Below, one piece after another: positions 45,247-52,560 of a stretch of 53,993 nt of DNA (the stretch's first letter is position 1; each line of letters begins with the position of its first letter). The position numbers and the translations under genes were made by a program. The DNA lies in assembly GCA_030425045.1 (NCBI GenBank), contig JAUHVL010000021.1, forward strand, positions 1-53,993, written 5' to 3'. This DNA comes from a bacterium. Lineage in GTDB: Bacteria; Bdellovibrionota; Bacteriovoracia; Bacteriovoracales; Bacteriovoracaceae. Below the pieces are notes generated by a model. The model saw only the letters and a program-made list of their open reading frames with translations, ran no database searches and was not told the origin of the DNA.

Positions 45247-46575
45247 ATGGATGGAAGTCCAAGCAGTATTGAATTGTTAGGTACGGTATTATTCGCTTGC
45301 GCTGTGCTTCACACCTTTATGGTCAAAAAATTTGAAGAATTGGCCCATAAGTACCCAGAGGGATCGATAGGGGAAAATGTTTACCATTTCTTAGGTGAAG
45401 TTGAGGCCGTTTTCGGCATGTGGGCAGCCATTTTTCTTGGTGGTTACTCAATTATTGATGGATTCGCTCATTATGATGATGCTCACCATGTTGTCGGTGG
45501 AGCTCTTCATTATCTAGAAAGTCTAAACTTCACTGAGCCGGCGTTTGTTTTTGTTATTATGTGTATGGCCGGTACCAGACCAATTATTTTGTTAACGGAA
45601 AGAATTATTAAAACGATTGCTAAGCTCATTCCTTTACCTAGAAGAATGGCCTTTTACGTAGCAACGTTAATTATCGGACCACTCTTAGGATCTTTTATTA
45701 CAGAACCTGCCGCTATGACGGTTACGGCACTTATTTTATTAGAGTATTTCTACACTCAAAATATGAGTAAGAAATTTATGTATGCCACCATTGGATTACT
45801 ATTTGTGAACGTATCTATTGGGGGAACACTGACTCACTTTGCGGCACCGCCGGTTTTAATGGTTGCAGGAAAGTGGCATTGGGGAATGGGCTTTATGATG
45901 ACTCATTTTGGTTATAAAGCCGCTGTTGCTGTTATCGTTGGAACGATCGCCACGGCCTTTGCTTTTAAAGGGGAGCTTGGAGGAGAGCTTCAAGATAAAG
46001 CTGCTCACCAAAATGAAATGTCACCAACTTGGTGGATGTATATGATGCATATTATTTTCCTCGCTTTGGTTGTTTATACGGCCCACCATATGGTTTTCTT
46101 TTTAGGTCTCTTTTTATTCTTCCTTGGGTTTGCAACAGTAACTCAAGAGTATCAAGACAAACTAAAGCTAAAAGAGTCACTTCTTGTTGGATTCTTTTTA
46201 GGTGGACTCGTTACTTTAGGGGGAGTTCAGGCTTGGTGGCTTAAACCACTTCTTTCTAATATGGGAGATTTTGTTCTCTTTGTTGGCTCTACCGGTTTAA
46301 CAGCGATTACAGATAATGCTGCTCTTACTTACCTCGGTTCACTCGTAGAACTTAGTGATACAGCAAAGTATAGCCTTGTTGCTGGTGCTGTGTCTGGTGG
46401 TGGTTTAACGGTTATCGCTAACGCTCCAAACCCTGCAGGTTTTGGAATTTTGAAAAAATCATTCGGAGAAGATGGGATTAATCCACTTGGTTTATTAGCT
46501 GGAGCTATTCCGGCCACCATTTTAGCTATGATTTGCTTCTATTTACTACCACATCTTGGTAGTGCTGCTCACTAA
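45247..46575 (+). CDS. Putative Na+/H+ antiporter (PF07399 type)
   Basis: The 442-aa inner-membrane protein has about 10-12 helices, including AVFGMWAAIFLGGYSIIDG, ITEPAAMTVTALILLEYFY and the inverted-repeat-like AITDNAALTYLGSLVEL and VIANAPNPAGFGILK motifs of the IT/antiporter fold. The family is annotated as putative Na+/H+ antiporter. AAGGAA precedes the start by 8 nt. It converges on the Mpo1-like gene with a 4-nt overlap. Confidence 0.85.
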   Translation: MDGSPSSIELLGTVLFACAVLHTFMVKKFEELAHKYPEGSIGENVYHFLGEVEAVFGMWAAIFLGGYSIIDGFAHYDDAHHVVGGALHYLESLNFTEPAFVFVIMCMAGTRPIILLTERIIKTIAKLIPLPRRMAFYVATLIIGPLLGSFITEPAAMTVTALILLEYFYTQNMSKKFMYATIGLLFVNVSIGGTLTHFAAPPVLMVAGKWHWGMGFMMTHFGYKAAVAVIVGTIATAFAFKGELGGELQDKAAHQNEMSPTWWMYMMHIIFLALVVYTAHHMVFFLGLFLFFLGFATVTQEYQDKLKLKESLLVGFFLGGLVTLGGVQAWWLKPLLSNMGDFVLFVGSTGLTAITDNAALTYLGSLVELSDTAKYSLVAGAVSGGGLTVIANAPNPAGFGILKKSFGEDGINPLGLLAGAIPATILAMICFYLLPHLGSAAH

Positions 46576-47003
46576 AGAACTTTTTTAAATACCCATAGAG
46601 GGCCTATAAGTAAAAATTGTAGGTCCTCTAAAAAACTGGGCTTTTGCCCCTCGATTTTATGTCCAATAAATTGAATGATCCAAGCAACGATAAAGATTGT
46701 CGTGGATGTTCTCAATAAATTTCCACTTTGATCGATAAAATAAACGACTGTCAGCATGATGAGAGAAACAAAGAACATCAGTAAAGTTGCTCTCATACTA
46801 AGCATGGAATAAAAAGCTAAACAGGGAAGACAAAAAAGCATTGCCCAGTTAATGGGACCCATAAACTCTAAGGTAGGGATTGACCAGAGTAGGCCAAAGA
46901 GGCTTAGCATAATAGCTGGGACACAAACTTTATGAATCAATTGATTCGTCGGGTGCTTATGATCTCTAGCATAGAGGTTTAACCATTGCTCTAAAGTTTT
47001 CAT
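46572..47003 (-). CDS. DUF962/Mpo1-like membrane protein
   Basis: The start at ATG 47003 (overlapping the ilvE stop as ATGA) gives MKTLEQWLNLYARDHKHPTN, the characteristic DUF962/Mpo1 opening with its conserved His residues. About four transmembrane helices follow, with FIGHKIEGQKPSFLEDLQFL near the C-terminus. Yeast Mpo1 is an Fe-dependent dioxygenase in long-chain 2-hydroxy fatty acid degradation; the bacterial role is unproven. Co-transcribed with ilvE. Confidence 0.85.
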   Translation of the reverse strand: MKTLEQWLNLYARDHKHPTNQLIHKVCVPAIMLSLFGLLWSIPTLEFMGPINWAMLFCLPCLAFYSMLSMRATLLMFFVSLIMLTVVYFIDQSGNLLRTSTTIFIVAWIIQFIGHKIEGQKPSFLEDLQFLLIGPLWVFKKVL

Positions 47004-48076
47004 AAAACTGCCGGCTCCACATTTGTTCTCCAAGAAAAAGGATCATCTGATCGGCCTTCTTGAATATTTAAAAGCTCGTTTCTTATTTTCATGGCAATGG
47101 AGCTTTCAGCGATATTTAAAGGGTAATTACTTCCATCGTGCTCACCAAGAGCGTTGATAGGAGTGATAATCACAGCGGTCCCACAGGCAAAACACTCTGT
47201 ACATTTTCCTTCTTTGATATCATTGATCAGCTCATCAATATTCATATCGATTTCTTCAACCGTGTAGCCAAGTTTTTTTGCCATCTTAATAATTGAGTCT
47301 CTGGTGATTCCATTTAAAATAGTTTGGGTAAGTTTTGGAGTTTTTAAAACATCGCCATAAAGAGCGAAAAAGTTCATGCCACTCATTTCTTCAACACTTG
47401 ATTTATTTTTTCCATCAAGCCAAAGAACTTGGTCGAAGCCTTTCTTTTTAGCCTCTACCATAGAAAGTAAACTAGCGGCATAATTACCACCGGTTTTGGC
47501 GGCACCAACACCACCTTCACTGGCCCTTACTGCGCTTCTTTCAATTAAGACTCGAACCGAACCTGAACTAAAATAAGCAGAAGAAGGCGAGGCGACCACC
47601 ATATATTTATAGGACTCAGAAGGCTTAATTCCTAAATGATTATCTGTCGCGAACATAAAGGGGCGAATATAAAGAGAGTCTCCTGTTCTTCTTGGAATAA
47701 AGTTAGCGTTATAAGAAACCATCGCCTGAACACTTTCCATAAAGAGATTTTCAGGAAGAGTTGGCATGGCCATTCTTTCGGCAGAAAGATCAAATCGCTT
47801 GGCATTTTGATCAGCTCTAAAAAGGAAGGGACCATTATTATCAACTTTGTAGCCTTTAAGGCCTTCAAAGATTTCTTGGGCGTAATGAAGAACTTTACAG
47901 GTTGGATCGAGCTCGAGTTTTCTGTAGGGAACCATTTTAGCTTCTCCCCATTTTCCATCTTGGTAGTCACATTCAATCATGACAGGGCAGAGAACTTTTC
48001 CGAAAGTTAAATCGTCGGGTAAAGTGAAATTTTTAATTGCTTCGATAGCTAGGGGGTCAATTTTGATATGATTCAT
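47000..48076 (-). CDS. ilvE: Branched-chain amino acid aminotransferase
   Basis: This PLP fold-type IV enzyme transaminates Leu, Ile and Val. The start at ATG 48076 follows AAGGTG and gives MNHIKIDPLAIEAI. Motifs are YAQEIFEGLKGYK (~60), RIxPFMF-type IRPFMFATDNHLG, the catalytic Lys in GGVGAAKTGGNYAASLL (~195), VEEMSGMNFFALYG (~240) and ECFACGTAVIITPI. The length is ~358 aa, typical of the eukaryote-like BCAT branch (IlvE type II). Confidence 0.93.
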   Translation of the reverse strand: MNHIKIDPLAIEAIKNFTLPDDLTFGKVLCPVMIECDYQDGKWGEAKMVPYRKLELDPTCKVLHYAQEIFEGLKGYKVDNNGPFLFRADQNAKRFDLSAERMAMPTLPENLFMESVQAMVSYNANFIPRRTGDSLYIRPFMFATDNHLGIKPSESYKYMVVASPSSAYFSSGSVRVLIERSAVRASEGGVGAAKTGGNYAASLLSMVEAKKKGFDQVLWLDGKNKSSVEEMSGMNFFALYGDVLKTPKLTQTILNGITRDSIIKMAKKLGYTVEEIDMNIDELINDIKEGKCTECFACGTAVIITPINALGEHDGSNYPLNIAESSIAMKIRNELLNIQEGRSDDPFSWRTNVEPAVL

Positions 48077-48138
48077 CGTTTCACCTTTTGAGCTTATAAT
48101 AGAGATAGACAATAGCAAAACAAGGGATAAAAGAAATT

Positions 48139-49356
48139 TTGCAAAGAGTTATCACCATCACTTTTCTCTCACTTGTTCTCACTAATGCATATGGCAATTA
48201 TGATGCAATTTTAGTGGGCAACCCTCAAGATATGATTTATGCCAAAGAAGAGCTGCAAGCACATATTTCAAGGGAGTCCCATTTTTGTCGGGGAGCAAGT
48301 TATCCAGAAATGGAGGGAGGCTTTGCGTGTAAAAGAACTGGGCCTGGCGAGGAAACTTGTAAAATTAAATTTCATTGTTCTTTAGTTAAGCCAGGTAAAA
48401 CCAGAATGACAAATATGGCGAAGTACTCGCTCTCTGATAGAGGTCTAAAAGCTTTAAGGAAAATGCAAACCACGGTTGGGGGCAAAAAAGTTAGCTTTAA
48501 AGAAAAACGTGTTTTTGTTGATGGGAATAAAGCTGATCTTAAAATTTATGAAGATGATCACTCTAAAAAAGAAAAAACTTTTGAGGGCAAAACGAGAGAA
48601 GATATTAGAACTGCAGGTTATTTGAGTTTTGAAAAATTAGATCAACTCGTAGAACAGCAGCAGTATGGAGTAACGAAGTTAGAAGTAGATTCTCCACTTA
48701 ATGATAATTTTGAGATGGATCTTTCTTCGGCTATGACAGAAGAAGAAGAGCTTGAAAAAGAACTAGCGGCTTTAATGGAAGGTGAAGATGACTTTCAACT
48801 GACTCCGAAAAGGCCAAAAGAAAAAAAGATAGAGAAAGTAAAATCGGAAGTACGTTCTCAAAAAAGGACTCCTGTAAAAAAAGCATCTTCGAGTAGTCGT
48901 ATGACTGAAAGGTCTCATGGACTTTTTTTGTTGGGGCTTAGTTACAGTATGATTAGTACAGCTTCGAGCAAGGGGAGTATTGCTCAGTCCGCTGATATCG
49001 CTTGGAGTCCCGTTATTAAACTTACTCATAACTGGGCCGTGAGAGGACATTTTGGTTATCATAATGTACGTGCCTTTATAACTGAAACTGACGATGAGGA
49101 AACGTTTAGTGCTTATGATTATGGCCTTGCTGTTGAACATACTGTCTTGGAACGAGCGTACTTAGATGTTGGTCTAGGGATTCAAACTTGGCAGAGCACT
49201 GTGGGGGGATCATTTTCTACATTTAGTCTTGGTGGAGGTTATCGATTACAAGACAGTTTTCTTTGGCTAGTTGACCAGATTTTTATAAACTATACGAGTG
49301 TTTCAAACTCAGATGGAAATAAAGAATTCAGAGTCGGCCTCAGAACTTATTTCTAA
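48139..49356 (+). CDS. Exported protein with C-terminal outer-membrane barrel
   Basis: The 405-aa protein starts at TTG 48139, after AAGGGA. A signal peptide (MQRVITITFLSLVLTNAYG) is followed by an N-terminal domain with four cysteines (SHFCRGA, FACKRT, ETCKIKFHC). An acidic and then basic low-complexity linker comes next (~195-250), then a C-terminal ~150-residue beta domain (FLLGLSYSMIST to KEFRVGLRTYF) ending in Phe. The architecture suggests a surface or periplasmic domain anchored by an 8-stranded barrel. The function is unknown. Confidence 0.72.
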   Translation: MQRVITITFLSLVLTNAYGNYDAILVGNPQDMIYAKEELQAHISRESHFCRGASYPEMEGGFACKRTGPGEETCKIKFHCSLVKPGKTRMTNMAKYSLSDRGLKALRKMQTTVGGKKVSFKEKRVFVDGNKADLKIYEDDHSKKEKTFEGKTREDIRTAGYLSFEKLDQLVEQQQYGVTKLEVDSPLNDNFEMDLSSAMTEEEELEKELAALMEGEDDFQLTPKRPKEKKIEKVKSEVRSQKRTPVKKASSSSRMTERSHGLFLLGLSYSMISTASSKGSIAQSADIAWSPVIKLTHNWAVRGHFGYHNVRAFITETDDEETFSAYDYGLAVEHTVLERAYLDVGLGIQTWQSTVGGSFSTFSLGGGYRLQDSFLWLVDQIFINYTSVSNSDGNKEFRVGLRTYF

Positions 49357-49508
49357 TTAGTACCTCGAATTACTTCAAGTATGCGTCTGGGGACGAGAAC
49401 AGACCGTGAGCAATCAATTCAAGATAAAATTCAAAGTGTTGAAGAAAAATTAAAATAACGCTTTCCGTCTTTGCTGACAAAGCATACTCTTTTCTCTAAA
49501 GTATTGGT

Positions 49509-50540
49509 TCAAATCAAATGGTCGTATAGCTCAGTGGGAGAGCACTGCCTTGACATGGCAGGGGTCGCAAGTTCAATCCTTGCTACGACCACCATACCAA
49601 CCGATATGCAAAAAGTGTCCTCGGCCATGTCACTGGCCAAGGAAGAGTCACTTAAAACAAATTTTAATTGAAGTTTAGAGCTATCTTCGACTGAAAGCTC
49701 AATTCTTGTAAAAAGATTTTGGTATATGGATTTGAGGGAAATAAGATCTTTTGTAGAAATATAGTCAATTGCCTTTTTTGCAGTTTGAATGAGTTTACTT
49801 TTGTTAGGACTCATTGAGTCAATACTTTTCAAGCTTTTTTGTAGCTGAAGTTTACTCGACTCAAGTTCTTTAATTTGGGAACTGTAATTCAAATAGCTTG
49901 CTTTATATTCTTCTTTAAATAGCTTTGCCATTTCTACATCATCGTCTTCAAGCAAGAAGTTTAAACGATGATCAAGTTTTTTCTTAGATTGTTCTATTAG
50001 AAGGATCTTATCGCAGATAGAATTGATATCATTTTTGATCGATACTATTACATGTTCTTTATTATCCATAAACTTAGTAAACGATTTTAAAAATATTTCA
50101 GAGTTATTGATAATTTCTAATAGAATTTTTTTTGCTTCTTTTTCGATGATATCTGTTTTTATTCTTAGGTTGTGTTTTTTATTAAAATAATAAGTTGATA
50201 CCGTTGTATCTCCCCAAGCTCCATTTCCTATAAACTTAGTACCGTCCTTATATTTTAAAATACCAGAGAGGGGATAGCATCTCTTGACGCCTTTTGCTTT
50301 GATATTATTTAGTTTTTCTACCTTTTCTTGGACTTTATTCCATAAAACGATATCTATCACTTGCCCATAATCAAAACTGACTTCAACATATCGGTTATAT
50401 GGCATTAGCTTATTTTGTCTTTTATTTTTATTTTCTTTATTACGATACCATTTTCCAATATAGCGAGGATTAGACAATAAGGCCTTAATGCTAGACCTTG
50501 TGAAATCTCTATTTTTTTTCGTTTTGATACCTTTTCTCTT
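49509..50540 (-). CDS. Serine recombinase, C-terminal half after an in-frame TGA
   Basis: In phase with the N-terminal half, this reads KRKGIKTKKNRDFTRSSIKALLSNPRYIGKW, the conserved recombinase-domain core. A long coiled coil (SIKNDINSICDKILLIEQSKK) follows. The zinc-ribbon position (RCYPLSGILKYKDGTKF) has lost the usual CxxC pairs. Separate translation could begin at ATT 50489 (AAGGT 5 nt before it) or TTG 50477. The last ~25 residues (VARIELATPAMSRQ onwards) are antisense translation of tRNA-Val and are probably not original. Confidence 0.65.
   Translation of the reverse strand, partial: KRKGIKTKKNRDFTRSSIKALLSNPRYIGKWYRNKENKNKRQNKLMPYNRYVEVSFDYGQVIDIVLWNKVQEKVEKLNNIKAKGVKRCYPLSGILKYKDGTKFIGNGAWGDTTVSTYYFNKKHNLRIKTDIIEKEAKKILLEIINNSEIFLKSFTKFMDNKEHVIVSIKNDINSICDKILLIEQSKKKLDHRLNFLLEDDDVEMAKLFKEEYKASYLNYSSQIKELESSKLQLQKSLKSIDSMSPNKSKLIQTAKKAIDYISTKDLISLKSIYQNLFTRIELSVEDSSKLQLKFVLSDSSLASDMAEDTFCISVGMVVVARIELATPAMSRQCSPTELYDHLI
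49520..49594 (+). tRNA. tRNA-Val (GAC)
   Basis: A complete cloverleaf can be folded: acceptor GGTCGTA (49520-49526) with TACGACC (49584-49590), a D arm around GCTC...GAGC, an anticodon stem CTGCC/GGCAG with loop TTGACAT (anticodon GAC), a T arm with GTTCAATCC, and an encoded ACCA end (49591-49594). It reads Val codon GUC. Its 3' end is the probable insertion point of the accessory region to the right. Confidence 0.95.
49568..49594. other. Probable attachment site at the tRNA-Val 3' end
   Basis: The recombinase gene abuts and, in antisense, runs into the tRNA-Val 3' half, as is typical of elements integrated in tRNA genes. The second copy of the 3'-end repeat was not found up to 53993, so the other end must lie beyond the window or be lost. 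Exact crossover bases are not determinable here. Confidence 0.4.
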
Positions 50541-51302
50541 TCACCAATCAACTAGCGTGCCATATTTATCAACACGTAAGAACGATTCCATTATCCATTT
50601 AACATCGCTTAATTCTTTTGTATTTGGTTTATAGATTCCTGTACTCTCATCTTCTTCATTTCTAATAACATCAAAGCCAAGTAATGGATATTCACCATTA
50701 AATTTACCCGATGTAATTAATGCTGAGTGATTACTTTCTTTTATTCTTTTAGAAGTTGTTCTAGATTCAAATTCAGCAAATGCTGCAAGTTGATCTAGCA
50801 TCAGTACTGCTGCTGGATCATTAGGATTAAATGGTAAACCTCTAATACAAATTTCACATTCATTAAGCTGACATAACCGGAAAAACCTTTTCCAAATCTC
50901 TAGATCCCGAACAAGTCGAGATATCTCTTTAAAAACTATAAAATTGAGTTTTTTTGATTCTATATCATTTTGGAGTCGATTAAATTCAGGTCGGCTATCG
51001 TTTGTACCTGTTACACCTGGCTCGATGTAAAAATCTATAATTTTATAATTAATATTTTCTTGCTCTGAGCGATATTGTGCTTCTGCTACAGCAATATGTA
51101 TTTGCTGTTCAAGAGATCCTCTTTCAACGGCCACTTGCATATTATCTGATAACCTTAAGTAAACACCGCCTTCAATAGTTTGCCACTTCTGATTTAGTGG
51201 TTTCCAAGCCTGAATATAATTATCGGCCAGTTTTTCACAATCAGAAACAACTTTTCTAACAAGCTTTTTAAATTCAATGGGGTCTGTTTTTTTTCTTTTC
51301 AT
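50541..51302 (-). CDS. Large serine recombinase, N-terminal half
   Basis: This is the resolvase-type catalytic domain of a large serine integrase, with the nucleophile Ser in VYLRLSDNMQ, then RGSLEQQIHIA, FYIEPGVTGTNDSRPEFNRL, FKEISRLVRD and AAFAEFESRTTSKRIKES with the conserved Arg residues. An N-terminal extension of ~45 residues precedes the domain. The frame ends VDW at TGA (50541-50543), while the homologous sequence continues in phase. The ATG overlaps the stop of the zinc-ribbon ORF (TAATG). It is probably the integrase of the accessory element, now broken or split. Confidence 0.8.
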   Translation of the reverse strand: MKRKKTDPIEFKKLVRKVVSDCEKLADNYIQAWKPLNQKWQTIEGGVYLRLSDNMQVAVERGSLEQQIHIAVAEAQYRSEQENINYKIIDFYIEPGVTGTNDSRPEFNRLQNDIESKKLNFIVFKEISRLVRDLEIWKRFFRLCQLNECEICIRGLPFNPNDPAAVLMLDQLAAFAEFESRTTSKRIKESNHSALITSGKFNGEYPLLGFDVIRNEEDESTGIYKPNTKELSDVKWIMESFLRVDKYGTLVDW

Positions 51303-51601
51303 TATACAGACTTTTTGAAATAGGATTCTTTAATGATTAAAAGAAGTGTTTCTACTTTATCTTTATCAAGAAGACCAATTGTCTTTGATTGAACAAAGAG
51401 ATTTTCTTTATTAAGTTTTACTATTTTTTTCTTTTGATTAATCTTATACCTTCTTTTTTTTCGACATTCTTTACATTTGCTGTCTTTGTTATTTATTCCT
51501 GATTGTTTTTTGTGGAAATTGCTCCATTGTTTAAACTTTTGGCAGCCATTACAAATCCTTCCATCATTTTGGATCTTAACGACTATTTCTTTTATAAATA
51601 T
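51302..51601 (-). CDS. Small zinc-ribbon protein without a canonical start
   Basis: The frame is open from 51601 to the TAA at 51302-51304 and contains GRICNGCQKFKQWSNFHKKQ followed by KCKECRKKRRYK, a CxxC...CxxC zinc ribbon common in phage and mobile-element proteins. No ATG, GTG or TTG precedes the first cysteines in frame, and no Shine-Dalgarno stands out. Its 5' end overlaps the XRE gene 3' end in another frame, so it may begin at a rare codon, by frameshift from the XRE gene, or be a remnant. The stop overlaps the recombinase ATG, which suggests an operon. Confidence 0.5.
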   Translation of the reverse strand: MFIKEIVVKIQNDGRICNGCQKFKQWSNFHKKQSGINNKDSKCKECRKKRRYKINQKKKIVKLNKENLFVQSKTIGLLDKDKVETLLLIIKESYFKKSV

Positions 51602-51815
51602 TTATTTCTAACCCATATCCAAGAGAATCTAGCATCTGTAGATACTTTGCTACACTAACGCCTTTTCTTTCGCTTCCATTTAAAGCATTACTAACATGTG
51701 TACGACTCATATTTATAAGTAATCCTAACTCCGCCTGAGTTTTTTTTTCTTTTTTTAATATTGTTTTTATTTCTTTTCTTAATTTTTCTTTAAGCATATT
51801 TACTTCTGCATTCAA
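51576..51815 (-). CDS. XRE-family transcriptional regulator
   Basis: The 79-aa Cro/C1-type helix-turn-helix protein has ILKKEKKTQAELGLLINMSR as the first helices, recognition helix around RTHVSNALNGSERK, and a dimer-forming C-terminus. It starts at TTG 51815, 7 nt after AGGGAG. The strong palindromic promoter-operator directly upstream suggests autorepression, and as the first gene before the zinc-ribbon ORF and recombinase it probably controls excision or integration. Confidence 0.82.
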   Translation of the reverse strand: MNAEVNMLKEKLRKEIKTILKKEKKTQAELGLLINMSRTHVSNALNGSERKGVSVAKYLQMLDSLGYGLEINIYKRNSR

Positions 51816-51829
51816 GTTTATACTCCCTT

Positions 51830-51858
51830 ATGATAGTACGTTAAAAACGTACTATCAA
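51830..51858 (-). promoter_or_regulatory. Operator-promoter of the XRE regulator
   Basis: TGATAGTACGTT (51831-51842) and AACGTACTATCA (51846-51857) form a perfect 12-bp inverted repeat around AAA. On the minus strand the same DNA reads TTGATA (51858-51853), 17 nt, TATCAT (51835-51830): a good sigma-70 promoter lying inside the palindrome. Repressor binding would block RNA polymerase directly. Confidence 0.75.
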
Positions 51859-51909
51859 TAGTTTTATTAAAAATTTCATATTATCTTTATTTTTCAATAT
51901 TTTATCAGA

Positions 51910-52245
51910 TCAATGTAGACTTTTTAATCTTGAATATAGTCTGACCGCACTGTAATAGATGTAACCAATTCCAACTCTTATGAAATAGAGCAATGTTTGT
52001 TTTTTATTACCAATTTCTCTTTTTATATTCGACAAAAAGATTGAATTAGCAGCATCTAGGTCTTTTTTCGTTTTTGCTATCGAATACATATAGCCGTGAA
52101 TATTACATGATTCTGAAATATCCACACCCATTAAATGATTTGGAATAATTGAATTAAGTGGCCCATCTGGGCCACATTTATTAAGTAATCTATCACGCTC
52201 TTCTTTGGTGAGTTTCCAATATTCTTTAGGTGCATCAAGTTTCAT
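51910..52245 (-). CDS. Degenerate phospholipase A2-like membrane protein
   Basis: The 111-aa protein opens KLDAPKEYWKLTKEERDRLL. A segment follows that matches the layout of small phospholipase A2 domains: a Ca-loop-like CGPDGPLNSIIP, an active-site-like CNIHGYMYSIAKTKKDL and DAANSIFLSNI. In active enzymes the His is followed by Asp; here Gly replaces it, so catalysis is doubtful. The C-terminus has a hydrophobic helix (LLYFIRVGIGYIYYSAV). AAGGA precedes the start, and it overlaps the gene before it by 11 nt. The family link is from motif spacing only. Confidence 0.45.
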   Translation of the reverse strand: MKLDAPKEYWKLTKEERDRLLNKCGPDGPLNSIIPNHLMGVDISESCNIHGYMYSIAKTKKDLDAANSIFLSNIKREIGNKKQTLLYFIRVGIGYIYYSAVRLYSRLKSLH

Positions 52246-52495
52246 GATACTTTTTCCTTTTATTCTTTTTTGTTGATTCTAATAGGCATTCTTTAAGTTT
52301 AGATTCAAGCTCTTGTTCGGACATATTTTTAGAAACTAACTCCTTAAGATAATGTCTTTTACTAAAAAACTCTTCATTAAATTTGACTTTGTCTTTTTGG
52401 TAATACTTTTCAAAAAAATGAGAAATGATCTTTGAAACTAATTTAGATTCATTCACTTTATAAAATTCACCTTTGGCCTTGATCTCATCAATCAT
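52235..52495 (-). CDS. Ribbon-helix-helix-like protein, probably truncated by an in-frame TAA
   Basis: The annotated frame starts at ATG 52495 with no Shine-Dalgarno. The same frame is open upstream to an ATG at 52559-52561 that overlaps the previous stop (TGATG), interrupted only by TAA at 52520-52522. The joined sequence would read MQNRISGKRILLN, stop, DSLEQVRNMIDEIKAKGEFY. A Leu at the stop (TTA) would give a typical strand plus two helices of a ribbon-helix-helix DNA-binding domain, followed by KVNESKLVSKIISHFFEKY. A relaxosome or regulator role is possible. Likely broken, or expressed as the short form. Confidence 0.5.
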   Translation of the reverse strand: MIDEIKAKGEFYKVNESKLVSKIISHFFEKYYQKDKVKFNEEFFSKRHYLKELVSKNMSEQELESKLKECLLESTKKNKRKKYHET

Positions 52496-52560
52496 ATTTC
52501 TAACTTGCTCTAAAGAATCTTAGTTAAGTAGAATCCTTTTTCCGCTAATTCTATTTTGCA

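Noticed and set aside
47636-48010. A 124-codon plus-strand ORF opposite ilvE
   Set aside because: Antisense shadow of a conserved aminotransferase; no initiation signals.
49357-49455. A short plus-strand frame (MRLGTRTDREQ...) after the outer-membrane protein
   Set aside because: Only 24 codons, no Shine-Dalgarno and no recognisable family; the barrel protein already ends properly in Phe. It could be a gene remnant, but I cannot support it.
49471-49671. A 66-codon plus-strand ORF across tRNA-Val
   Set aside because: It is translation of the tRNA gene itself plus antisense of the recombinase end.
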